Below are positions 1 to 12,900 of a DNA stretch of 64,000 nt, piece by piece. The first letter of the stretch is position 1, and every line of letters begins with the position of its first letter. The stretch comes from Magnaporthiopsis rhizophila (taxonomy: Eukaryota > Ascomycota > Sordariomycetes > Magnaporthales > Magnaporthaceae): contig PYSS01000024.1 in NCBI GenBank assembly GCA_003049465.1, forward strand, positions 124,001 through 188,000, written 5' to 3'. Under the pieces are notes generated by a model. The model was not told the origin of the DNA. It was given only the letters and a program-made list of their open reading frames with translations, and did not search any database. The translations under genes and the position numbers were made by a program.

Positions 1-3000
1 TCCGCGGTCTCACCAAGGCCTGAGTGCTGTACCTCACGGTAAAGCGCGCCTTGTTGTGCTGCTTCGCGGGGCGCGTAGAGGCGGACGTCGATGGTTGTAG
101 GTGACGGAGTCCTACTCTGGAGGCGCGTAGAGGCTCACAGGCTCTCAAAACGCCGATGTAGGGCTCTGCATATAATAGACAGGGGAAGGCGATTGCGACG
201 GCACCAGATAGTACGTCTTTGCTCTCCTGAGATGACCCCAAAGCAGTTCCATGGACGCGCCACCGGCGGTCAATCCACGGCAGCCTCTGTGCTCTCTTTC
301 TATCTATAGAAGTCTCTGCCACGCGAAACTTCTGGGAGATCGGAAGAACGGGCATACCCTTTGCCTACCGAAGCATCTTCGCAGCCATGGAGATATCTGC
401 TATCTGCTCTTAAGGCCCTGTGGAACCTACCAGCTCTATCCGCTTATTGGAGTGCTCGTAAAAACTCTATATGTAACTGCCTACACACATTCTGGCACAA
501 GCGACACTGAGGAATGGCTCGCATCTGAAGTGACCGGCGGGGTCAATAAGTGCATGCTCTCAGAGACTTCAGCGTTTACAAATGGAACTGTCTAGAGTGT
601 GCGTGGTAACAATTTTATGCGGCCTTTCTCGGGTAGGTGGCAATGCCTTCTCTGATGTGCACTAAGCTGCCTGCCTCGGTGGACAGGTGGGATGGGAACG
701 GTAGGCCAGGTCTGGCCTAGGGGCCTGCGCCCAATCGGTCTACTATCGGAATGGCTGCGCGCCCGTCGTTCGCTGTTTTCTCTTCCAGGCTGTCTCCCGC
801 ATACCGCGTCTACGCTGGGAAGGTGCCATGCTCTCCAGCCTCAGCGGGCTAAATGCGAGCCCCGTTTCCCAGTCGAGACGCCCTGGAATCGCAACACACG
901 CTGGCAAAAAGTCGAGAGCTGCCCCGGGCATGTGGATGTCGACGCCTAGCGACAGTGAGGTGTACATGGCGTGCCTTTCAGATCACACCGCTGTGGATGG
1001 GCCTGCTTTCTGGCTGGCAGTTTCAGTCACTCCTACACTGCGAAGGACCCACGATAACTAGGTACCTAGGTAATCAGCATAGCAGCGCGGGCATTGGGTA
1101 AGGTATCACAGAAGGCACGGCGTGTTCACTCCCCAGGGCCATGGAAGCTGCGCTGGGTGTTGGGCAGCCGAGGCGTACCTATCGTGGGCTGTGCTCTAGT
1201 GGTGGACTAGTGACGGGGGTGATTGCCCGCGACTGGGGCGTGGATCTATCGGCTCTACCAATGTGCGTAATGGAAGCTTCACGTGCAAGGTACATGAGCT
1301 AGAGCCCGTCATCGAGAGCTCGTGGCCATCCCTGTCCATCCGAGATGCTACTGCCTCGCTATCGCGTGGTCACCGTTACGGCGTGTGCTGCTCCAGATCG
1401 GGCAAGAAGCTTCCTCGACTCAGCACCAAAGGCCGCCTAGACACAATATGTACTTGTCCACGCTTCTTAGCGCAAGTTGGTACTTCGTTGAGGGTACCGA
1501 CCTACACCGAACCACCGTCGCCTGCCTGCGATTACTGCATCTGGACGGCAGGAACTAGCGCTACCAGTCCTGCCTTTGCTCTTGTTGATCTCGGCTCTTC
1601 CTTCTGGTTCTGGATACCTTCCCTAGCTTCTTCTGAGTCCCTGATGCTTCGCTGTTGCCTTCGGGTGGTGGCTGACGCGACCTCCCCCGCCTGGAGCTCT
1701 CTGGCGCTCCAGCTGCGTGGGCTGTCGGCACATTTAAACCCATCCAGTTCCCCCGTCTGCCTCTCCCAAAATTTGAACTCTCCTCCATCATCGGACACCT
1801 TTCAATATGATTGAGTACCCATTCTTACTCAATCCTTTTTGAGTATCCCTACTCAATATATTTGTCTACTACCATCTCTCCTCCACACCACAAACAAAAC
1901 AAAACTTTGTCTCTTTTTCGTCCTGGGGGCAGGGCCCGCTGGGAACCCGAACAAGAACCCCACCTGCCCCCGGGAGGACCTCCATTTGAGCTTTTATTCA
2001 CTTTTCCAACTTCTTTTTCCCCCTGGGGGCGGGGCACCACAGGAACCACCCCTCCTAATAACCCGCCCCCCGGGGGATATCATACTGAGTCTACGGCCCG
2101 TCCTGCCGCCCTTGGAGTCTGCCGCCCCAGCTGCGCTCCCAGCATGTGTTTCCAACCCGCATCTCTAGCCTGCGTGTCCAGTCCCTCGAGCAAGTCTTCT
2201 CAGTCTGTTACTCGAGCTCGCTTCCTGTTCACGCCTGCAAAGGTCACATCCCCGCTCGCTTGCCACCGTCTCACCCAAGAGAAGTCAGCATCCTGCTTTC
2301 TCTGACGCCGGCATCATCCAACTCCTCTACCTGCTTCGCTTGAGGCAACCTCTCTATGTGTCGAAACACCACCCTAGCCTTGACCTTCCCGTGCCTGCTG
2401 CCGCCAATGCTTTGGTAGGTTCGAGTTTGGTATCCAGAAGAGAGTTTCTTTTGCCCAGCTAACCTTCGCGTGTCTGTCCACAATTAGGGTCGCCTCTTCA
2501 CGCCTTGCCTGCCTGCCTACGTCAACTCCACGACGGCGTCAAGTTCTCGGCCAAGACAAGAGCACATATGCCGGTCACTGGAAAGCTCCATTCCATCACG
2601 AACTTCAACTAGACGACGCTGTGCCGCATTCGGAGACAATTGGCTTCGTATCTTGTTGGTACATTCTGTCACTCCGATTCGCACAAGATTCTCAGAGTTT
2701 CAGCTAACGACATGGTGCTGTCACAGAATATCGGGCAGCTATCACAAAGCACTGGCACAAGTAGCCGGCCTCCAACACTGCCTTGAGCTGTTTGAGGGCG
2801 GTGTTTATTTCTGGAGCCACGGCGGGCACAAAAAGTCCCTCCATTCATGGAATGCCGGTTCGATACTTGGTTCTTTGTTTCTCTGGGCACGACGAGATTA
2901 TTGATGGCAATCCTTAAAAAGATATCATTGGTAATCAGCTCCTCCGTAAGAGCAGCAAAGGACAGCTCCAGTCTCTAGCACGGTGGCCTTGGTGGAGTCT

Positions 3001-4611
3001 CGGTTGCCATATACAGGGATTTGGTGCTGGGTTTGGTATGCCCCTAGTCCTGTCGAGGCATCACTAGGGATTAGAGACGGTTGGCGAAAGAAAGGATAGA
3101 GATTCGCTGTTGCAGTGAGGCAGAGTCACCAGGAGGGTTCCCGCGCCGTTGGCGTTTATGGGCAGATATTCTACCAAACTCTCGCCAAAATCCATACAAA
3201 GGCGATGGTCAGACGTGGCAAGAAAGTGGCTCGGAGCCGCGGACAGCTTCGTGTTTCTTCTCTTCCTCAACTAGCCCTTGATGGCGGTAACAACCTCGAG
3301 GTCAGCGGAGAATGCCCTACAAGATGCATGAGCATGCGAGTCCAGCAAGACAGGTACACTCGGAAGAGCAATCTCGCTGGACCGTATGTTCGTGCTGAGG
3401 CAAACGGTGGCCAAGAGGTTTTGGCACCCACTGAGGGGGTCTTCGCTGGTGCTTGCCTCGTCGAGGATATCCGAAAGAGAAGCTCAGGGACACCGCTGGA
3501 GCGAGTAATTGGATGGTGATGGAAGAGTGCGATGGGTCAACGCTCTGGGGCCAGGTGGGCATATGGAGATGCCACGGACTGTGCTGTCGACGGGCCATCA
3601 AGGCGGCTCTGCACTTCCGCCTCCCACAAACAAAAACGGGAATGTCAAGCACAGCGTGTTTTGGCAAATCAAACGCCAGCGACGCGCAGGCGCAGCAGCA
3701 AGGACAACCTTAACACGTTCCGTCCTGTCACTGAATGACATCGACCGGCGCGTGCCTTTTCCGAATCAATCGGTCCGTTTCACGTTGCATTGGGCGACCG
3801 GAAATACGGACAACGGACGCACCCATGGCAACCTCATATATGGGATGCGGTCAAGCGCAGTATCTGCGCAAAAGAGATTACCGTGTTTTTGCCGGTGGCC
3901 ACCTGGGTCCATGTTTCTCCATCGTTTGTGCGGGGGCGATGCGGGGGAAACCAGGGGCCCTCAGGATTCGGCAACATTCTCCTCTTCGGCAATGGGCGTA
4001 CGCTGAGGTTTTTGTTTGCGGGGAATCTACGGGAACAGGCAGGTGGTATACGTGTCCATGTCTGGGTCACTCAATCGTGGTGTGTCCTGTGTCGTCCCTG
4101 AAGTGAGACCAACCGTAAGAAACCTCAACGGCTCGTAGGATGGCCCGAGGGCAGCCCCCTGGACTGCGCAGACTGTATATACCCAAGAGATTTTTTCTCT
4201 CTTTTTAACCGCACTGCGTCATCTCCTTGGCAAGTCAAGACATGACAGCGGGATCCGATTGGTTACCGACCCGTATTACGACATGAATGATGAGATGGGG
4301 ATCGCCGGGTAATGGCCAAATGTAACCCTGCTTTCCAGCCTCCACACTTCGGGCTAGAATCGGATGGGTGGGTGGTGGGTGGCGGGTGTGCCGGGTGGGT
4401 GGCGGGTGCCGGGTGGGTGGTGGGTGCCGGGTGGGGGTCATGGGTAGCATGCGCCCGTAGGAAGCTGGAGGTAGGCAAGGTAGATACATAAAAGCCGGGC
4501 GCCATCCTGTGGTACCTCGAGATGCGATGATGATTCCTCCCACTACCCCAGATTCTCGCTCTCCGTTAGGATCCTCGGGCCCAAGCGAGAACCCCTCGGC
4601 CGCTGAGCAAG
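1..4611. other. Gene-poor intergenic region, no supported gene
   Basis: About 4.6 kb of moderate GC. The open frames here are short, overlap on both strands and show no recognisable domain, signal peptide or splice structure. There is a pyrimidine-rich stretch around 1680-1920 and C/G-run-rich sequence around 1920-2080. A short palindromic 'actcaat' repeat motif lies at about 1815-1860. The only organised feature is the G-run tract at 4366-4444, described separately. No tRNA-like cloverleaf was recognised. Confidence 0.5.
4366..4444 (+). repeat. G-run tandem tract (possible G-quadruplex) upstream of the feruloyl esterase gene
   Basis: About 13 runs of three or more G separated by 1-5 bases, built from a degenerate repeat of GGGTGGGTGG(C/T)GGGTGCC type. 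It ends about 170 bases before the esterase start codon, so it lies in the promoter region. The non-template (+) strand carries the G runs. A weak TATA-like string (tacataaaag) follows at 4485-4494. Confidence 0.7.
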
Positions 4612-6204
4612 ATGAAGACCTCATTTCTCTCCTGGCTGGCGGCAGTAGCCCCCTTCGTGGTGCCCGGGCGGTGCGAGACCTCGTTCGACAAAAAGTGCGC
4701 CGCCTTCGCCGGCAAGATCTCCCTGCCCAACACCACCGTCTGGTTCACCCAGGCCGTCACGGCGGGCACAAACATCAGCCTGCCCTACAACCCTCCCGAC
4801 TGCGGCGCGCCGTTCACGGCCGTGCCGGCCGAAGTCTGCCGCATCTCCCTGCTCCAGAAGACGTCGGCGCGGTCCAACGTCAGCTATGAGGTGTGGCTGC
4901 CGTCCAACTGGACCGGCGACCGGTTCTTGAGCGCCGGCAACGGTGGCCTTGCCGGTTGCATCGGGTACGGTGACCTGGCCTATGCCACCTCGAGGGGCTT
5001 CGCCGCTGTGGCCGGAAACAATGGCCACAACGGTACCAGCGGAGCGGCGTTCGCTTACGACAAGGGCGTCATCGAGGACTTCTCCTGGCGCTCGGTCCAT
5101 GGCGGTGTCGTGCTCGGGAAGCAGCTCGTTGCCGACTTCTACGGCCGCCCGCACGCCAAGAGCTACTACCTTGGCTGTTCCACTGGCGGCCGGCAGGGCT
5201 TCAAGATGGCCCAGGATTTCCCCGGAGACTTTGACGGGATCGTCGCCGGCGCCCCCGCGTTCGCCTTCAACAACCTGACTTCATGGTCCGGCTACTTTTA
5301 CACGGTCGCCGGCAAACCGGGCTCGCCCGAGTTCCTCAAGATGGACCAGTGGGCCGCGGTGCACGCCGACATCGTCGCCACCTGCGACGGCCTCGACGGG
5401 GCGGTGGACGGCATCATCGAGGATCCGGACCGGTGCTTCTACCGCCCAGAGAACCTCATCTGCGGCTCGCCGAGAGCCAACCCCGCGACCTGCCTGACGG
5501 GCCGGCAGGCCGAGACGGTACGCAAGGTCTTCAGCCCCATATACGGCCTGAGCGGCAACCTCGTGTATCCACAGCTGCAGTACGGCGCCGACTTCCCCGG
5601 CTTTGCGGGCATCTACCTGACGGGCCAGCCGTTCGTATACTCGGCGGAGTGGTTCCGGTACGTCGTCTACCACGGCACCAACGCCACCTTCAACCCGGCG
5701 CTGCTGGGCCCGCGCGACTACGAGGCCAGCGAGGCGGCCGACTTCACGGGCATCTCGACCTGGAAGGGCGACCTGTCGGCGGTGCGCGACCACGGCGCAA
5801 AGGTCCTGCACTACCACGGCCTGCAGGACCCGCTCATCACGAGCACCAACAGCGCGCGCTACTACAACCACGTCGCGCGCACCATGAACGCCAGTCCCGG
5901 CGAGTTGGACAAGTTCTACCGCTACTTCCGCGTCTCGGGGCTGGCGCACTGCAACGGCGGCACCGGCGCCGGCGTGATTGGCACCGGCGCCGGCAGCAGC
6001 CTGGACCCGGATGAGAACGTGCTGTCGGCCGTAGTGCGCTGGGTCGAGCAGGGCGTTGCCCCCGACACTATCACGGGCAGCGCTGTCATTAACGGCGAGG
6101 TGGACTACAAGCGCAGACACTGCAGGTACCCACTGCGCAACGTGTTCAAGGGCGGTGCTGGAGGAGACTTCAAGAACCCGGATAACTGGTCTTGCGAGCT
6201 ATAG
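4612..6204 (+). CDS. Secreted feruloyl esterase, tannase family (FaeB-like)
   Basis: Intronless 530-residue protein of the tannase/feruloyl esterase family, which hydrolyses phenolic esters of plant cell wall polymers or tannins outside the cell. The N-terminus (MKTSFLSWLAAVAPFVVPGRC) is a signal peptide. The family's CS-D-HC arrangement is complete: Cys189-Ser190 in CSTGGRQG (Ser codon at 5179), Asp406 in LQDPL, and His446-Cys447 in GLAHCNGG; the two cysteines would form the disulfide next to the active site. A calcium-loop-like stretch DGLDGAVDGIIEDPDRC (259-275) sits in the lid region. Several N-x-S/T sites suggest N-glycosylation. The start at 4612 is chosen because it begins the signal peptide and has a purine at -3. 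Family assignment is firm; feruloyl esterase versus tannase substrate preference is inference. Confidence 0.93.
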   Translation: MKTSFLSWLAAVAPFVVPGRCETSFDKKCAAFAGKISLPNTTVWFTQAVTAGTNISLPYNPPDCGAPFTAVPAEVCRISLLQKTSARSNVSYEVWLPSNWTGDRFLSAGNGGLAGCIGYGDLAYATSRGFAAVAGNNGHNGTSGAAFAYDKGVIEDFSWRSVHGGVVLGKQLVADFYGRPHAKSYYLGCSTGGRQGFKMAQDFPGDFDGIVAGAPAFAFNNLTSWSGYFYTVAGKPGSPEFLKMDQWAAVHADIVATCDGLDGAVDGIIEDPDRCFYRPENLICGSPRANPATCLTGRQAETVRKVFSPIYGLSGNLVYPQLQYGADFPGFAGIYLTGQPFVYSAEWFRYVVYHGTNATFNPALLGPRDYEASEAADFTGISTWKGDLSAVRDHGAKVLHYHGLQDPLITSTNSARYYNHVARTMNASPGELDKFYRYFRVSGLAHCNGGTGAGVIGTGAGSSLDPDENVLSAVVRWVEQGVAPDTITGSAVINGEVDYKRRHCRYPLRNVFKGGAGGDFKNPDNWSCEL

Positions 6205-9200
6205 GAGCGTGGGCATTCAATGCTTGGTGTAGAAGTGCTTGTAGTAATGGCTGGACATGTGTGGACCAAACACACGTAATGCGCTAAGATGTGAGCGGGA
6301 TAAATGGGGCACGATGGAAAAAACTATCTAGATAATAATTCCTTCTCTCCATGTTCTGGCACATAGTATTGTCATTTGGATATCACGGACTGACCATCTA
6401 TTGTCGAAGGGGCAGGACCGCGGAGATGTAGGCAGGATGCCAGGGATTGACCGCCTCATGAAGGGCGCGGCAGTGTGTCCGGCTCCGACCTACTGGTAAC
6501 TTCTAGCTGGCTCTCTTCCTGCCTGCCGGAGCAAAAAGTTCCCCATGAACTCACTAGCGTGTAGTTCCTTCATGCTTGATTGTCAGACGACAAATGTCAC
6601 CGTCCTCCAACCGGATATGGAAAGCCCCAGTTGTGCAGCTATTACACTTACGGCAGTCACGGTCCTCCCTCCGCGCGTCCTGCTTGTCCTGCCCCAGCCC
6701 ACCGAACGCAGTCCACTGTGGACAAATCCGAAAGCCCATGCCCACGATGGGCTGCGTCTTGGAGCCAGCCCGCACCCCCAGCCTCTCCAGAGCAGAGTCA
6801 CCTCGTAGGCCGTCACAGAAAGCGTGTTGAGATGTATTTTTTCTTCTTGGATCCATGGCTTACGGACGCAACAGTGCCTGGTCACGGGGCATTTGCGAAT
6901 GGCCAAAAGATTGCTGTCACTACTCCCTCCATTGTCCACCGTACCTGCCAGGCAGCGCGAGCTAGAGCCATGAAGACCAAGTCCCTCCAGATGAAGCAGT
7001 GCCAGCCCACGATAGACTATACTGTCCACTTGGAAGCGATCCTTCCGGACGTCGCTGCCTGCCCTGCTGGCACTGAGAGTAACCACATGCATTCTCGGTC
7101 TCTTTCGGCTAGCGTAGAGGCTTGAGCAGGTAGGCGCAACCTCCATGTGGTCGGCGATGCACGTGTGCTCTCCCAGAGCTGTGTGGAAGCGAGAGTGATC
7201 AAGGCAAGTGCTCCTGGGTCACCTGGCCGGACCCAGCGTGCTGGAGGGCAGGCCGGCACGGCCTCGAGCAGCGTCGTGCCTTCCCCAGTCTTTGCTACAG
7301 TCACAGAAAACGCCGCGTGTCGCGTTGCCTACCCCCAGCCGAGGGAAGTGGTCTGATCCGCCAGGCCCTGGCAGCCAACCAGAGGCCTTCGATCCCTCCC
7401 ACGGCCGTCTCTTCACGCACATCTCCCTCATGAGATCCACAGGGCGCTCTCCTCGACCGGCAGGGTGGCGCTTCGGCGGAGCATCCTTCCCTATCTGCCA
7501 CGTGTTTCCTGTCTCAAAGCGGGCAGGTGGAAGCCTCGAGACCCTCTGGCTCCTCGCTCGGGAAAGAGCAGGCTCGGTCCCGCACTCTGGAAACTGTGGG
7601 GCTCTCCCTTAGCTGTGGCCTATTTAATCACCGTCTCCCCTCCCATGGAGCCCCTCGAGCTCTCTCTTCTTCTTTTTTTTCTCTTCGAGCCGGCATCCCC
7701 TGGGGCTTCGCAGATGATGGGGGTCCGGTCAACCGCCGGAGCGCGGTTTAGGTTTTTTAAACCGACGGTGCGGTTTAGGTTTTCTAAACCGACGAGTCCT
7801 TGTGACTCGAGACTTGTGGTAAGCATTCGCCCTCCCTACTCTCCACGCCTTCGTCCGTATTCCCACCCATTGCGTCATCTACGCTAACTGAGTAGAAGTA
7901 GAAGGTCTTCACAAAGCGTTCTTCCTCCACCGACGAAAACAGCCTGCTTGGCACCTTCAGCATCTTTCGGATGGCCCTGGCAGACAGGAACGCATGCTAG
8001 CATGGTCAGTCCTGTTGTGATCCAGTCCCCCAAACGTTTGTTGCTTTCGTCGCTCTGACATTCCCTTCGTCGATGCCACAGGTCGTCAGCTGCTCATGCA
8101 CCGTTGCCAGACCAATGGCCTCTCTGCCTACCTGGTAGATCCATGTAGCTAGCGACCTGCTTCGCATCGGCTTCACCTTCTCTCGCCCGGCCCTTCTCCT
8201 GCGCTCGGGGGATGCCCTGCCCCGTCTTGTAGACTGACGGGTTTGTTGCTCCCCACTCGTGCATGCCTCCAGCACATCACGAATGCTTTTCGCCCATCTG
8301 GTCCTCAACTCATAGCAGTTCCTAGTCCCCAGTGCTGACATCTCCCATCGCCCAGACATCCCACTGCCTGTCTCCCGCAAGATGCCTCAACAAGCCCCTC
8401 CCTCGGCGAGACGATTTCAGAATGCCACGCACCTCCGCAATACGGCCCGTCGGCACACGATCATTGTCGGAGGGTTTCACTGCTGCTGGGGATCTCTGGC
8501 GGGCATGGTTAGGCGTTAAACTTGTTGCTAAGCTGGCTCTTTGCTCTTAACTTAGTTGGACTCTCCAGGCTCGGTTCTCCAAACGCTTTCGTCATCATTT
8601 TCTCTTCTGACATCTCTCCCCTGTGCCACGGATGTTCCTTTCGCTATTCCTCCACTCGTACTTGCCCCTTTGTGCGGAGACCAGCCCGAGCTTGCGTAGA
8701 AACCTGAGCTGCATCTCCATATCCGGCCTTGGAGTACGGAGCACCGTCGCCCATTCAGGCTTGGGGGTTCTCTTGTCAGTCACATAGGTATACAATCCTA
8801 CCACTTGAGTGCATTCGAAGCAAATAACCCTAGACGACGCTACATGTGCGATGTTCCAAAAACCAGGCTCGGTTTTCTGCCATTCTGCGTAGATGCGGGT
8901 CGATAAAAGACTTGGGATGGTTTAGGATACCAGTTATCCAGCCCAGTCCTGTTGCAAGATCACGGAGCTCTGCCCAGCAGAAATGGAAATCCTCGAGAGC
9001 ACAAGAATACAGCCACTGTACTTTTGCTGCAGGGACCAGACCACCCGTGCGTCAGTACGGGCATCACCTGACTACATAGAATTCAAGACGCAAGGCTCCG
9101 ATGTAAATCTACCCTCCCAGCCCAGATAGGGCGCTCTTCTTCAATGCATCGTGGATGCCTCAAACGTACAATACAGCATCCCAAAGCAAGCCAAGATCCG

Positions 9201-9924
9201 CTCCGGGCTGCTCTGTACCCTGAGAACCAGCGCTTGGGTGGATCTTGAAGCATTCCCTTTCCAAGAGGAGAGCGGCCTGGACATGGGGTGCCCCTCCTTC
9301 CCCCTGTAGCTATTCCCTGAGGAAGGTGGGCTGGAGTCGCTCCTTCCCTTCGTGACGCAACAGCCTCGTCTTGCTGCGCCTGACTGGCCAACCAGAAGAG
9401 ATGACACGCCTTCTGCCTTGTAGAATCAGCCAGCAGGAAAATTTTTCCTTCTCTACCATCCTCGAGACTCGTGCCTCACTTGGCCTCTGCCGTCCTCACG
9501 ATACACCCGTCGTCTTCCCAAACCTGCATCTGCACCTGTCGTTTCCTCGATCCCCTCAGCACAACGACACGAGCTGCCTGCCCGTGCATGGCATCCTCTC
9601 CCTGCCTACCTAGTCGTTTGAAGAACACTCGTCGTCGTTTTCTTTCTGGTTTCTACTCTACGGGCACCCGCGTTCCAAATCTCCTTCGCTGCCAAATCTT
9701 CTTCCTGGGTATCCCAAGATTCGTTTCCTCGACCTCGTCTCCTGCCCTCTTACCAACAAGTCCTGCTCGTCGTTGCTCTGCCTACTAGAGCAGAAAGCGA
9801 GAGATAGGTCTTCCGTCGAGCATCCTGGCGTTGCCTTCTGTCCCATTTGCCCCAGTGCACACCTCGTTTCACATTTCGTTCTTCTGTCAAGATCCCACAT
9901 CTCAGAGCCTCCGCTGCTGTCAAG
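6205..9924. other. Intergenic region between esterase and MSH4 genes
   Basis: About 3.7 kb with no supported gene. Open frames are short and unrecognisable. The 2 kb before MSH4 is rich in C/T tracts typical of fungal promoters and 5' leaders. It contains the tandem palindromic repeat at 7741-7794, listed separately. Confidence 0.5.
7741..7794. repeat. Two tandem 27-base units, each with a palindromic core
   Basis: The units at 7741-7767 and 7768-7794 differ at only two positions. Each contains GGTTTAG-GTTTT-(T/C)TAAACC, a short inverted repeat able to form a hairpin. No neighbouring gene explains it. It could be a protein-binding site pair or a tandem-duplicated fragment. Confidence 0.6.
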
Positions 9925-12900
9925 ATGTCGTCCAGCCAGTCAGGTGACGGCAGGCAGCCTCCCATGAACATTCCCGTCACTCGGAGCGCGCCTATCGATA
10001 TTCCCTATCCGTCTTCAGAGGCTCGTGTCTGGGCCCAGATCACGAGAGATCGAGCTAGAAACATCGGCACTTTCACAGACACCTCCAACGAGGCAGCGAA
10101 TCCAGGAGAGATTCAAAGCGCAGAGGAGTTCTTCCTTGAGTACCACTATGGCACTCGCCCTGTCCCATCCTCGCTCAGGGCGGGCGGATGCTCTCCTCCT
10201 ATCTCTATCGTCCCACGGCGTCCGCGCTTGGCTCCGAGACTTGAGCTTGCGGGACCCGTCACCAAAGCCAGGAGCCGCTCCAGAGCGGCCACCTCGCTCG
10301 CCGGCTACGAGGGACGGACCATCATCTGCGCTGTCGCCGAGGGTCGCGGCTCCAATCCGCCAGTCGGCATTGCCGTCGTCGACTCCGCGCTCGGCAAAGT
10401 TACCATGCATCAGTTTTCGGACACCCTGCGCTACGTCCAAACCATCCACAAGATACGAATGGAAGAGCCAAGCCATATTCTCGTCATCCCGAGCACCGCA
10501 TCTATCAAGAAATCCGCCCTGTGTGGTTTGCTCGAAAACGAGATTGACGGAGCCAACGTGGAGGCTGTGCCCCGTAGCGTCTTCTCCGAGAGCATCGGCC
10601 TCAAGTATATCCAAGAAAAGGCCTTTCGAGACGACATCGAGGCCCTGAAAGTGGTCGCCGCGGGAAACTATTATGCTGTCTGTTCTCTTGCAGCAGTAAG
10701 TTAACCAATCCCCTACCAATCCACCCCACACACAGCCTTTCGCCCAAATCACATTTCCCGGCCGACAGCGTTCTTGTTTGTCTTGCCGGATGTTGGAGCG
10801 TTAGAGATCTAACAATACCCCTGTAGGCTATCCAATACGTCGAGGACGAAAGCCGCTCTAAGATCGCTCCACACACCCTGGCCATTGGCCACGAGCCGGC
10901 CGACAGCTCGATGATGATCGACGTTCCCTCGATCCACAGCTTGGAGCTTCTGCAGAACGCACAGAACCCCCGGTCGAAGAACTCGCTGTTTGGGCTTCTC
11001 AACCATACTCTGACCCCGATGGGAGCCCGCCAGCTCAGGAGCTCTATCCTGCAGCCATCTACCAAGCAGGATCTCATTCTTCGCAGGCAGACAGCCGTCA
11101 AGGAGCTTTCCGACTTCCAGGATCTATTTTATGGTGTTCGAAATGGTATATCCCCATCAGTTTCCCTAATCATTATTGTCATGGCCTAACTTGAACCTTT
11201 CTTCTTCGCATAGCCTTGAAGCAGCTCCCTGACGTCGACAAGGTCGTTTCCCAAGTAAGTTTTCTGAAGCTTCTTTTGTTTGCCAGTATCTTCTTTCGAC
11301 CGCACCCGGAGCAACTTATTGACCCTTCCTTCTCTCGTAGCTTATCTTCACGAGCTCCAAGACCGATGATGGTTTTGCCATGAACTACGAGAATAAGAGC
11401 ATGATCAACTGCATTCTGCAGATCAAGCAATTTGTCAGTGCCGTCCCTGCTCTCTACGAAGCTCTGACTTCCGCCAAGTGTGATATTCTGGTCGAGACCC
11501 GGAAGCACTGCCTCCCCGAGATTACGCAGAAAGTGCTTGGCATCATCAACAGCCACATCGACAAGGATGTACAGTTGTCGAGGACACCTCTGGAGCGCAG
11601 AACCCAGGCCATCTACGCCATCAAGGTAGGATCCATGAGGCGGCTCTCCTCAATGTTGCCTCTCGTCTTTATGGTCGACCGCGAAGCTAATCAGGGACAA
11701 CCCCCAAAGGCTCGCAACAACTCCTCCCTGGACGTGGCCCGCGAGAAGTATAAAGAGCAGCAGGACAGCGTGCACAAGCGTGTCGGCGAGTTCAATAGTA
11801 AGCAGCTCTCCCCTTCGGTGGACCTTCCCTTCTAGGTTCTTCCTCGCTCATGATCTGACATTCCCCGTCGACTAGCCAAGCACAACTTGTCCAGCGAGAT
11901 CAAGTTCGACATCACGCGTGGCTACTATCTCCGGCTCCCCGCCAGCGACTACATGGAAGCCACAGCCGCGCATCCTGGTCTCCTTATCAATGCCGTCCAC
12001 AAGAGAAGCCATTGGGAGTTCCAGACCATCTGGCTCGAGAGGATCAATAGGGACATCAAAGCGGCCGAGGACGTGGTTTTAAAGAGGAGCGCGCAGGCAA
12101 TCCGCACGGCCGCTGATCAACTTCGCGAGGAGGTCCCAGCGCTGAGCCGCCTTTGCGAGGCGGTTGGACGCCTGGACATGCTGGCGAGCTTGGCGCATGT
12201 TGTCACCACCAATGACTACTGCCAGCCGGGCATCTCGACAAGCGGCGCACTCAAGAAGGCCCGGCACCCACTTGTTGAGAAGGCAGGTCTAGTTTGCTTC
12301 GTGATCCCCGACGCCGCAGTTCAATCCCACTTCGTCGACATGACTGCTAACCTGCATCTCATGTCACGATACCAGTGCACCGATAACTTCGTCCCCAACG
12401 ATTACTACTCCTCGGAGGAGTACTCGTTCCTCCTGGTGACAGGAGTCAACATGAGCGGCAAGACCACGTTCATCAAGACCCCGGCTATGATCCAGATCAT
12501 GGCCCAGATCGGCAGCTTCGTGCCGGCCCAGACCGCCTCCGTCCCCGTCATCAAGAAGATCTTCACCCGCATGATCAAAGACGACTGCATCGAGGAGAAT
12601 GTGTCGGCATTCTCCCAGGAAATGAGGGAGATGGACTTCATCCTCCGGTATGTGAAGACCCCTGGGATTCCACACACCCCACGATCTATGGATACACTAA
12701 CACATAATAGCAACGCCGACGCCAAGAGCCTCGTCATCATTGACGAGCTGGGCCGGGCCACCAGCACCCGGGACGGCCTCGCGGTGGCGATCGCGATGGC
12801 GGAGCAGCTGCTGGCGATCAGGGCGCGCGTGGTCTTTGCCACGCACTTCTACGAGCTGGGTCAGGACCTTGCCACCAGACGGGCCTCAACGATGCAGCCC

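Noticed and set aside
1532..1798. Minus-strand frame thought to be a retroelement gag start
   Set aside because: No zinc knuckle, reverse transcriptase or repeat partner in the window; two overlapping frames are equally open.
5281..6120. 279-residue minus-strand open frame inside the feruloyl esterase gene
   Set aside because: Shadow of GC-rich codon bias on the coding strand; Val/Ala/Arg-rich with no domain, while the plus strand has the full catalytic set.
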